NCBI GenBank assembly: GCA_026713405.1
Contig: JAPOON010000079.1
Coordinates: 1-7,154 of the forward strand
From: Gammaproteobacteria bacterium
GTDB lineage: Bacteria > Pseudomonadota > Gammaproteobacteria > Pseudomonadales > Azotimanducaceae_A
Reading direction: 5' to 3'
Length of the DNA stretch: 7,154 nucleotides
The notes under the pieces are model-generated. The model searched no databases, was not told the origin of the DNA, and saw nothing but the letters and a program-made list of their open reading frames with translations. Positions within the stretch are counted from its first letter, which is position 1, and every line of letters begins with the position of its first letter. Positions 1-6,043 of this stretch are shown one piece after another. The translations under genes and the position numbers were made by a program.

Positions 1-63
1 AATACGTACCGGCTGCTCGGCGAAAGGTGCGCTACAAGGGCACGGATTGGCCAGGCAACCGGA

Positions 64-91
64 TTGCAACAGGGTGCGTGTCGTGTATGGT
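64..91 (+). promoter_or_regulatory. Possible sigma70-like promoter of the LuxR regulator gene
   Basis: TTGCAA (64-69, four of six matches to TTGACA) lies 16 bases before TATGGT (86-91, four of six to TATAAT). It would give a leader of roughly 130 bases before the regulator start at 228. No other element stands out in 1-227, and I see no tail of an upstream gene there. A short direct repeat, GGTGCCG, occurs twice about 9 bases apart near 115-130. In a GC-rich genome matches this weak arise by chance, so this is only a candidate. Confidence 0.25.
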
Positions 92-217
92 ATGACGCTC
101 ATGTGGATTGGCTTGGTGCCGAAGGTGCCGGGAAAGCGAGGGATAGTCTTGGTAGTCGCGGGCGTGGTCCGGTCGTATGCGTTGTCCTTGCTGATTGCGG
201 AGTCCAGGTGGACGCTT

Positions 218-221
218 GGAG
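218..221 (+). promoter_or_regulatory. Ribosome binding site of the LuxR regulator
   Basis: GGAG at 218-221 lies six bases before the ATG at 228. It supports that start over later in-frame starts, and about 70 residues then precede the ATP-binding motif. Confidence 0.6.
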
Positions 222-227
222 TAACCG

Positions 228-3065
228 ATGTCTGTAAACGATGCGGAACGGGATGGTTCCTCAACCAACATTGCGACGATAGGGCCGGTATCCGGAGGAA
301 GCACCGCTGAGCTGCATTCAGGCGTTGCGCCTCCCTGGCATTCCGATCAACACGTAACGACTCCCGGCCCGGTAGCCGGCTATATCGAGCGAAAGGCGCT
401 GGCCGAACGCTGTGCGCCTGCCAATCGGCGGCTGACGGTGCTGAAGGCTCCGGGCGGATTCGGCAAAACCACGTTGCTCGCGGCAAGTTGCCGCGCCCTG
501 TTGGACCGTGGGGTTCCCGTTGCATGGCTTTCACTGGACGGTGAGGACGAACCGGGCGCGCTGGACATGCATATCGCCCACGCCTTTCAGCGGGCCGGCC
601 TGGACCTGTTCGACCAGCACCCGAACGGCGCGGAACCGCCACCGAGATCCGACCCGGTCACGGAACTTCTCGAAGCGCTGGAAAATCGCGAAGGACCCTG
701 GGTACTCGCGCTGGACAATCTGCAGACGCTGACGGGCCGGGCGTCCGTTGCCAGCCTGAACGAACTCGTTCGCAACGCGCCCCCCACCCTGCACCTGGCC
801 CTGTCATGCCGGGAGTTCCCGGTCGGCCTCGACCTGGCCGGGGCGCTTTTCGAAGGCGCGGCAGATTTCCTGACCGAGGAAGATCTTCGCTTTTCGCGCG
901 CGGAGATCGAGCGCTTGTTCGACGGGAAACTGTCACGGCGCGAACTGGCGGCGGTGGCGGCGAACTCTGCGGGCTGGCCCATTGCGCTGGGCATCGAGCG
1001 CGCGGCGCGGGCCGGGCAAGCGCGGGAGCGCGACGTGCAGGAGCTGATGTACAACTGGGTAGAGTCGAACCTCTGGTCTGATCTGGCGGAAGACGAAGGG
1101 GAATTTCTGCTCGACGTCGGCCTGTTCGAGACGATCGATGCCGAGCTTTTGGAAGAAGTGCTCGGCGGCAGGGACTTGATGGGCAGACTCAAGGGCATGT
1201 CCGGCGTGGCCGGTCTGCTGGAACCCGTTCGCGGGAGCGGCGGGAAAATCCTGCGCCTGCATCCGCTGGTTCGGGGGCATTGTGCAAACCGGCGCAGGCG
1301 CGAGGCGCCTGAACGTTTGCGGCAGGTTCACCGCAGCCTCGCGACAGCACTGGCCCGACGCGGCGAGACCGGAAACGCCGTGGAGCATGCCGCCGAAGCA
1401 GACGATCCGGCGCTGGTGGGGCGGATCCTGGCCGAGGGCGGCGGCGTACGGATCTGGCCTCGGGAGGGCGAAGAACGGTTGCTCGACGTCAGTCGGTACC
1501 TGACGGACGAGATCATTGCCCTTTATCCACGGCTGGCCCTCGTGCGGGGCGTGGCGCAGATTTTCAGAGGCTGGTTGCCGCAGGCGAGGCGGACGCTGGA
1601 TGCGGCTGCACGGGAACTGCTCGCCGCCGGGTCCGCGCCAGTGGCGACCGCGGGTCCGGGCGCATCGGACGCAGCCCCGAGCGGGGCCGGCGGAGCCCCA
1701 CCCAAGGAGGGCGGAGCCCCGCCCAACGTGAGCGGGGGGCCCCAAATCGAGCGTTGCATCGCGCTGGGGATGCTGGCTCTCAATGGATGCGCGCCGGTCG
1801 GTTCAAGCCTGTTCAAGGCAGTGATCGCCCATTGCGAACGGATCGTTGAGCAGCCGGGCATCGAGCCGCTCGTCCGCGCCACGGTGGAGTGGGGCATTTG
1901 CGAGGCGCACAACCAGAAGGCGGAATTCGAACAGGCGCTCGACCGGGGCATGCGGACGCGGCGCTGGCTCGGCGGCCGGTCGTCCTATCTGTCGCTGGCG
2001 ACGGATGGAATATTCGGTCAGGTCGCCATGGCACAGGGTCACACCGGGCAGGCAGCGGACTGGTACGAGAAAAGTATCCGCGCGGCCAGGCGCAAGTTCC
2101 CCGACAATCCCCGCATGGAGGTGTTCAACGCCGCCCTGAAGCGGGAGCTGGATCTGGAACGCAACCGGATGGAAAACGCCGACGACGGGGTTGTCGGGCT
2201 CAGGGAGATCTGGGTCGGCAGTTCGTCCCTGCCGTTCTACGCGGCCGCCACCACGGTGGCCGTGGAGTTGACCCTGCACAAGCTTGGCGTCGACAGCGCC
2301 CTGTCGATTGCCGATGAGATGTGGGAGCACGCGGTGCAGGCGGAACTGCCGGCCGTCGCGCGGTACCTTGCAGGAATGGGCGTTGCGGTACTCGTGGCGG
2401 CTGGACGTATCGGCGAAGCGGAGCAGCGATGGCAACTCGAGTCCCTGCCGGATTCCCAGGTGGCCTGTCTTGACCTCGCCGGGCAAAGCTGGCGCGAAAT
2501 GGAAGTGATGTCGTGCGCACGGTTGCGCCTTGCGGCCGCGCGCGGGGAGTTTGCCGAAGGCAGGGAACTGCTGCGCGAACTCATCGATCTCACCGGCAGG
2601 CGCGGCCTGCGCAGGACGTTGATGCGTGCCCTGGTACTGGGCATTGCCCTGGAGGAGGCGGCCGGAGATCGGGAGGCCGCGCTGGGGCATCTGGAGACGT
2701 TCCTCGATTTGTATGCCGAGACGGACTACGGCTGGGCGGTGGTGCGCGAGCGCCATGTAACGGTCCCGGTGCTGGCGGCGTTTCGCGACGGCAACCCCGA
2801 TTCGCCATTCAGGGAGTCGGCCGAGGCATTGATCGCTGCGTCAAGCGCAAGCCCTTCCCAGGTGGCGCCGCTGCTGAGTGCCCGCGAAGCAGAGGTGCTG
2901 GCGCGCCTGGAGCACCAGACCGACCGGGCGATCGGAGAGGAACTCGGAATGTCGGCCCAGGGCGTGCGCTACTACATCCGCAAGCTGTTTGCCAAGCTCG
3001 AGGTGAGCAACCGGTACGACGGGGTGCAGCGCGCCCGGTCTCTCGGGCTTCTACCTCCCGATTGA
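228..3065 (+). CDS. MalT/LAL-type LuxR-family ATP-dependent transcriptional regulator (STAND ATPase)
   Basis: A 945-residue DNA-binding regulator, close in length to MalT (901). Seen in the sequence: a Walker A loop at about residues 74-82 (APGGFGKTT, the STAND/MalT form); a Walker B-like strand at 158-164 ending LALDN, where many relatives have LDD; the MalT-type 'LHPLVRGH' motif at 344-351 followed by a helical arm; TPR-like helical repeats from about 410 to 870; and a LuxR helix-turn-helix at 882-942 (LSAREAEVL, later VRYYIRKLFAKLEVSNR). Relatives use ATP and an inducer to oligomerise and activate transcription from the C-terminal domain. The inducer and targets here are unknown. A low-complexity Ala/Gly/Pro insertion at about 467-506 interrupts the helical region. 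The gene lies upstream of, and in the same direction as, type III secretion genes, so it may regulate them, but that is inference. The family call is firm; a specific gene name is not justified. Confidence 0.93.
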   Translation: MSVNDAERDGSSTNIATIGPVSGGSTAELHSGVAPPWHSDQHVTTPGPVAGYIERKALAERCAPANRRLTVLKAPGGFGKTTLLAASCRALLDRGVPVAWLSLDGEDEPGALDMHIAHAFQRAGLDLFDQHPNGAEPPPRSDPVTELLEALENREGPWVLALDNLQTLTGRASVASLNELVRNAPPTLHLALSCREFPVGLDLAGALFEGAADFLTEEDLRFSRAEIERLFDGKLSRRELAAVAANSAGWPIALGIERAARAGQARERDVQELMYNWVESNLWSDLAEDEGEFLLDVGLFETIDAELLEEVLGGRDLMGRLKGMSGVAGLLEPVRGSGGKILRLHPLVRGHCANRRRREAPERLRQVHRSLATALARRGETGNAVEHAAEADDPALVGRILAEGGGVRIWPREGEERLLDVSRYLTDEIIALYPRLALVRGVAQIFRGWLPQARRTLDAAARELLAAGSAPVATAGPGASDAAPSGAGGAPPKEGGAPPNVSGGPQIERCIALGMLALNGCAPVGSSLFKAVIAHCERIVEQPGIEPLVRATVEWGICEAHNQKAEFEQALDRGMRTRRWLGGRSSYLSLATDGIFGQVAMAQGHTGQAADWYEKSIRAARRKFPDNPRMEVFNAALKRELDLERNRMENADDGVVGLREIWVGSSSLPFYAAATTVAVELTLHKLGVDSALSIADEMWEHAVQAELPAVARYLAGMGVAVLVAAGRIGEAEQRWQLESLPDSQVACLDLAGQSWREMEVMSCARLRLAAARGEFAEGRELLRELIDLTGRRGLRRTLMRALVLGIALEEAAGDREAALGHLETFLDLYAETDYGWAVVRERHVTVPVLAAFRDGNPDSPFRESAEALIAASSASPSQVAPLLSAREAEVLARLEHQTDRAIGEELGMSAQGVRYYIRKLFAKLEVSNRYDGVQRARSLGLLPPD
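1689..1726 (+). repeat. Tandem 21-base repeat encoding GGAPPxx in the regulator
   Basis: Two 17-base units (1689-1705 and 1710-1726) differ by one base and are spaced 21 bases apart, so the protein reads GGAPPKE then GGAPPNV, followed by a degenerate third unit, SGGPQIE. The second unit can fold as a hairpin: GGGCGG (1709-1714), loop AGCC, CCGCCC (1719-1724). Being in frame with period seven codons, it most likely arose by slippage or unequal exchange in a flexible linker. Confidence 0.7.
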
Positions 3066-3089
3066 AACGGGCAGCCGGCGGATAGGCCG

Positions 3090-3107
3090 CGCGCCGGTCC
3101 CGGTGCG
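3090..3107 (+). terminator. Weak hairpin after the regulator gene
   Basis: A seven-base-pair stem (3090-3096 with 3101-3107, one G-T pair, loop GTCC) begins 25 bases after the regulator's stop codon. No T-run follows, so it is not a canonical intrinsic terminator. It could assist termination or be chance in GC-rich DNA. Confidence 0.2.
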
Positions 3108-3203
3108 ACGCAGGACTGTTTCCATGGGCTGAACATTGCGAGCCCGGCCGGATTTCGTGCGTATCGAACCGTTGGAGTACCGGCTATCGATCCGCGCGCC
3201 CAC

Positions 3204-3215
3204 GCTACATGTAGC
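3204..3215. promoter_or_regulatory. Perfect 12-bp palindrome, possible operator
   Basis: GCTACATGTAGC reads the same on both strands. It lies 103 bases before the 703-residue gene, in a 252-base intergenic region. Dimeric regulators, LuxR-type helix-turn-helix proteins included, commonly bind inverted repeats, and a large LuxR-type regulator is encoded next door. The only extra flanking match is A3202 with T3217. Binding by any particular protein is inference. Confidence 0.35.
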
Positions 3216-3280
3216 CTCGACGTCCCCGACGAAAGTTGGTGACGGTTGCGGGCTGAAAGGTGCGAAACGGGCTGTGCGGA

Positions 3281-3289
3281 TGCTATCGT
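3281..3289 (+). promoter_or_regulatory. Possible extended -10 element before the 703-residue gene
   Basis: TGCTATCGT fits the extended -10 form TGnTATnnT, about 30 bases before the ATG at 3318. No good -35 is present at 17 bases, where TGCGAA is found. No HrpL-type box is visible in this intergenic region, unlike the one at 5484-5512. Confidence 0.25.
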
Positions 3290-3317
3290 GAAAGGCAAGT
3301 GACGCGAGAGCCTGTCG

Positions 3318-5429
3318 ATGATCGACATTGAGAGCTTCAGGAGCGCTGCCGTGTCCTTGCGCGACGATGCCCAGGTAACGCTGACGGCAGACCGGCGCGG
3401 TGTTGCCGCCCGCACGGGCAGAATCGCGCGCTGGATCGGCAATTTTCGCACCGGGGCGAACAGGGATACGGCAGCCCGTTTCCTCGAGTCCCTGAACGCG
3501 AGGTACGGCGGGGACCTGTCCGAACAGGCGCTGGAATCGTCCGGGGCAAACCGGGCCATCAAGGGCGGCAAGCCATTGCGCGCCCGGCACGTGCGGGAGG
3601 CCGTCCGACAAGCTGACCGGCTGCAGGCGGCTTTTCGGGACCGCAACGCACGGGTGGCGGACACCTACCTCGGACGCGTGGCGACCGGGGTCGACCTGTC
3701 GTTGCTGCAGGTCATGGTCGACGATGCAGCGCGGACGCTCTATCCCGGAATTCCCGACGGCGCCGGGCTCGTCGTTGCAGCCGCCCTGGAGCCGGGGGTG
3801 CGCGAGGCGATTGCCGCGGCGGGCAATGACGGTAGCCGGCTGGTGACCGCGGAGTTGGCTGCCGTGATTGTCAAACCCCTGGTGCATGAAGCGGTCAACG
3901 CCGCCCTGAGACCCATGGCGGGCGCGGTGCAACAGCTATCGCTGGACCGTCCGGGCTCCCTGGCCGCACGCGCGCTCACGCAGATCGGGGTGCACGCACC
4001 GGAGCTCGGTTCCTTCAGTCGGGAACGGCTGACGCCCGATGCGCAGCGCGATCTGCAGCAGAGACTCGTGCAAGGGGTCCGGTACGGGCTCCCGCAGAGC
4101 AAACTGGAGGACGAGACCGCGCTCGGCGAGGTGGCGCAGCGCGCGATCGGCGACTTCGCCAGCGAAAGGGCCGCGGCGGCCCGCGCCGTGAAAACGCTGC
4201 CCATCGATGAGCCGGTCAAGGCAAAGCTGCTCGATCAGGTGCTGCACGACAATATTCCTGCAGAGCTGGTGCCGGGCATGTGGCAGGCGTACACGGAGGT
4301 GCGTGAACAGCTTCCCGCCCTTTGCGAATCCCCCGGGGCGGCGGAACTGCAAAAGCTGCTGCCGAAGTTCCACGGCGCCATGCGGCGCGCCTTCGAGGGG
4401 GCTGGCAGGCAACTCGGCACGCCGGACGAGAATTCGCTGGTGCGCGGCTTCTGGCGGTTTCTGCTCACGCCCGGAGGCGGGCATGGGGCCATCGCCGAAC
4501 GGCTTGCGCAACCGAACGGCGCCTTGCGGGCCGTCAGTGAAGGAGCGAACTGGTACTGCTCCGAATTTCCCGACACCCCGATGGCGCAAAGGACGCTGGT
4601 TTCGGGCGATCCCGACCTGCACGGTACGCCGATATTCCGCCCGGAAAGCTTCGGGCACGCGGGGGAATACTCGGCCATGCTCACCTCGCTTGCCGGCGTC
4701 GTGTCCGCGCAGGGTGGCGACGCGCCGCTCCGCCCCCGTTGGAACAGCCTGTCCGACGAGTCGATCGCCACGCTTCGCGATCTCGGCATCCCCATGCCCG
4801 CCCCCGAACGAATGGGCCATGCCAATCGCCTGGATTCGCTTTGCGAACCAGCGGTCTCGTTCGTCCGGGAGGAACTCGCCATCCAGATGCGCAACAAGCG
4901 CGACGCAACCCTCAAGGACGGCGTGCTCGAGGACGCCATCGTCGACTACGATCGCGCCACTTACCAGATCGACGGCAGGACGCTGGAGCGGGCCCAGGGC
5001 GCGGTGATCGAGGGACTGCAGAATCTCTGCCGCGACAGCCACGGAGTCATCGACGAACAGCTGCTGAAAAGCGTTTCCACGCTGGCTTATCAGGCGGCTC
5101 CGATTTGCGGAAGAATCGGTTGCTTCAACGCCCAGCGTCCGGATCTGGCGATCTCCAGCTCCGATCCTTCGCTGGAAACCGGAACGAACCAGGTGACCTA
5201 CAGCCTGTCGAGAAACAGGGCGGGCGATGTACTGCTGAGGATCGTGGATACCGGTCAATTGGGAGGTGCAACCGTTTTCGGGCGAGCCGGCGACTACGAT
5301 GGCGTCGACCTCGACGCCAACCGCAGCCATCTCAAGATTTCGATGGACATCAGGTTCGATGCCGACAGTTGCCAGCCGACACTCGAGCATCTTGACGTTG
5401 ATTATGCGCTGTTCGAGAAATCGGACTAG
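3318..5429 (+). CDS. Unrecognised 703-residue protein, candidate type III secreted effector
   Basis: I do not recognise this family. The protein has no hydrophobic signal peptide and no membrane segment, so it is cytoplasmic or secreted without Sec. The N-terminus (about 1-130) looks like a helical module, with ARFLESLNARYG at 53-64, then GKPLRARHVREAV at 84-96. The middle (130-400) is mainly Ala/Leu-rich helix. Residues 405-530 are more mixed, including NWYCSEFPDTP at 411-421. The end (about 620-700) alternates hydrophobic and polar residues like beta strands (VTYSL, DVLLRIV, LKISMDIRF). Six cysteines are scattered at 336, 414, 509, 571, 597 and 602, with one more at 685. No catalytic motif I can name is visible. 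It sits between a large regulator and a T3SS chaperone/filament operon, which together with its build suggests an effector or other secreted protein. The start at 3318 follows only a weak GAGAG site (3306-3310). The reading frame is long and has the expected codon bias; the function is inferred from context. Confidence 0.8.
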   Translation: MIDIESFRSAAVSLRDDAQVTLTADRRGVAARTGRIARWIGNFRTGANRDTAARFLESLNARYGGDLSEQALESSGANRAIKGGKPLRARHVREAVRQADRLQAAFRDRNARVADTYLGRVATGVDLSLLQVMVDDAARTLYPGIPDGAGLVVAAALEPGVREAIAAAGNDGSRLVTAELAAVIVKPLVHEAVNAALRPMAGAVQQLSLDRPGSLAARALTQIGVHAPELGSFSRERLTPDAQRDLQQRLVQGVRYGLPQSKLEDETALGEVAQRAIGDFASERAAAARAVKTLPIDEPVKAKLLDQVLHDNIPAELVPGMWQAYTEVREQLPALCESPGAAELQKLLPKFHGAMRRAFEGAGRQLGTPDENSLVRGFWRFLLTPGGGHGAIAERLAQPNGALRAVSEGANWYCSEFPDTPMAQRTLVSGDPDLHGTPIFRPESFGHAGEYSAMLTSLAGVVSAQGGDAPLRPRWNSLSDESIATLRDLGIPMPAPERMGHANRLDSLCEPAVSFVREELAIQMRNKRDATLKDGVLEDAIVDYDRATYQIDGRTLERAQGAVIEGLQNLCRDSHGVIDEQLLKSVSTLAYQAAPICGRIGCFNAQRPDLAISSSDPSLETGTNQVTYSLSRNRAGDVLLRIVDTGQLGGATVFGRAGDYDGVDLDANRSHLKISMDIRFDADSCQPTLEHLDVDYALFEKSD

Positions 5430-5444
5430 CCGGGGATGCCCCGG
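5430..5444 (+). terminator. Hairpin directly after the 703-residue gene's stop codon
   Basis: CCGGGG (5430-5435), loop ATG, CCCCGG (5439-5444): a perfect six-base-pair GC stem starting one base after the TAG at 5427-5429. A flanking G-T pair could extend it. There is no T-tract downstream, so it may act as an mRNA 3'-end stabiliser, a partial or Rho-assisted terminator, or an attenuator between the candidate effector and the downstream operon. Confidence 0.4.
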
Positions 5445-5460
5445 TCGGGCTGCAAGGATC

Positions 5461-5489
5461 GGTTGTTGCCGCCTCGCTCGGGCGGAACC
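5461..5489. repeat. Inverted repeat overlapping the HrpL-like -35 element
   Basis: GGTT (5461-5464) and CCGCC (5469-5473) pair with GGCGG (5481-5485) and AACC (5486-5489), leaving a four-base bulge on the left arm and a seven-base loop TCGCTCG. The right arm contains the GGAACC hexamer at 5484-5489. At the DNA level it could be an operator affecting promoter use; if transcribed from upstream it would be an RNA hairpin. Confidence 0.4.
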
Positions 5490-5512
5490 ATGGCGGTACT
5501 CGACGCCACGCC
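5484..5512 (+). promoter_or_regulatory. HrpL-type (hrp box) ECF sigma promoter
   Basis: GGAACC (5484-5489) is followed after exactly 16 bases by CCACGCC (5506-5512). The established hrp box recognised by HrpL-family ECF sigma factors is GGAACC-N15/16-CCACNNA, so ten fixed bases match and only the last A differs. It sits where a promoter for the SseA/EspA/SscA-like operon is expected, and I found no second match in the other intergenic regions. Transcription would begin near 5518-5522, giving a leader of about 160 bases to the ATG at 5682. An alternative is the weaker TTGCGT-N17-TAAAAC (5527-5555). Confidence 0.6.
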
Positions 5513-5514
5513 CG

Positions 5515-5685
5515 GGAGGTGACGGGTTGCGTTATTGTCGGAAAGCCGCTAAAACACCGCCGTTACTGCTGATTCGTGGGGCGGGGTGCGTTCGCGTCCC
5601 GGGTTTCGGAGGCGCGTTCCAGGTTCTGGAGAACAGTCAATCACGGAGGACCGGACCCGGCAGGCCCGGTTGGACAAGACTATGA
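5515..5685 (+). other. Possible leader ORF with strong ribosome binding site (doubtful)
   Basis: GGAGGTGA at 5515-5522 is a long match to the 16S rRNA 3' end. From GGAGG to the TTG at 5527 there are seven bases. The 52-codon frame from TTG ends at TGA 5683-5685, overlapping the ATG of the next gene as ATGA, the classic layout for translational coupling. Against it: about 58% GC at third positions, clearly less than the neighbouring genes, an unremarkable peptide, and the ribosome site falls about where the HrpL-like promoter would start transcription. Confidence 0.2.
5628..5633 (+). promoter_or_regulatory. Ribosome binding site facing a non-standard ATC codon
   Basis: GGAGAA at 5628-5633 lies six bases before ATC at 5640, which is in frame with the 104-residue gene and 42 bases upstream of its ATG. 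The ATG at 5682 has only GGA (5672-5674) before it. Either the site is a relic of an older start or translation truly begins upstream. Confidence 0.35.
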
Positions 5686-5726
5686 CGGAAGACGAAGCCC
5701 GGCAGGTCCGGGTAGACCGGTTGGTC
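5643..5726 (+). repeat. Degenerate 42-base tandem duplication across the start of the 104-residue gene
   Basis: Copies 5643-5684 and 5685-5726 agree at 27 of 42 positions, and at 25 of the first 33. In frame they encode TEDRTRQARLDKTM and TEDEARQVRVDRLV. Both copies follow a codon in the start position: ATC at 5640 and ATG at 5682. Confidence 0.55.
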
Positions 5727-5996
5727 GCGGAGATGGAATCCACCATTGCCGAGGCAAAGGAAACCTCAGCCGGAATGACGGACCTGTTCGCTCGAATCGG
5801 CATCGAAGACGAGAACGTGCTCAGCGAGATGGTTCGCAGCGATCGATGTTCTCCGGCCTTGCGGGCCATGGTCGAAGAAGACATGGCAGCGCTCGAGGCG
5901 GAACTCAAGGAACGGGAGCAGACACTGCTCGAGGAAACGGGCCATCGGCAAACCAGGAAGCCGCACCGAAAATTGCGGCGCATGACCAGGGTCTGA
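5682..5996 (+). CDS. Small helical protein, probable SseA/CesAB-like chaperone of the filament protein
   Basis: A 104-residue, highly charged protein with no signal peptide. It looks like a helical hairpin: one long amphipathic helix at about 2-40 (QVRVDRLVAEMESTIAEAK), a turn around SDRCSP at 53-58, and a second acidic coiled-coil-like helix at 59-85 (MVEEDMAALEAELKEREQ). A basic tail follows (residues 88-104: seven Arg or Lys). Its position 47 bases before an EspA/SseB-like gene, its length near 105 and its coiled-coil character match SseA (108) and CesAB (107), which hold EspA/SseB filament subunits soluble before secretion. Sequence similarity alone is not decisive; a small YscE/SsaE-type protein is the main alternative. 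The ATG at 5682 is the first standard start after the duplication and overlaps a possible leader ORF, but an upstream start at 5640 (ATC) or 5670 (TTG) cannot be excluded. The gene as such is well supported by frame and codon use. Confidence 0.75.
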   Translation: MTEDEARQVRVDRLVAEMESTIAEAKETSAGMTDLFARIGIEDENVLSEMVRSDRCSPALRAMVEEDMAALEAELKEREQTLLEETGHRQTRKPHRKLRRMTRV

Positions 5997-6031
5997 CGGA
6001 GCGATGCCCCGGCCGGACGAGAAACGAGCAT

Positions 6032-6036
6032 AGGAA
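6032..6036 (+). promoter_or_regulatory. Ribosome binding site of the EspA/SseB-like gene
   Basis: AGGAA at 6032-6036 lies seven bases before ATG 6044. It fixes this start. The same frame stays open upstream to 5576, but there it runs through the 104-residue gene in another frame and is not coding. Confidence 0.65.
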
Positions 6037-6043
6037 TCCAGCC

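Noticed and set aside
47..310. An 87-codon + strand frame overlapping the regulator's start
   Set aside because: It overlaps the regulator by more than 80 bases in another frame, lacks a ribosome site and has no recognisable features.
3154..3203. Search for an hrp box or PIP box before the 703-residue gene (TTCGT at 3154, GAACC at 3166, CCAC at 3200)
   Set aside because: Spacings do not fit: GAACC to CCAC is 29 bases, and no second TTCG half lies 16 bases after the first.
3936..5390. Long antisense frame of 484 codons, and other long minus-strand frames
   Set aside because: Such frames are usual opposite GC-rich genes. The + strand frame is longer and has the expected codon bias, and no family motif is seen on the minus strand.
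5576..6043. Upstream in-frame extension of the EspA-like gene to a GTG at 5576
   Set aside because: It overlaps the whole 104-residue gene in another frame, has Arg/Gly-rich shadow composition, and a good ribosome site precedes ATG 6044.
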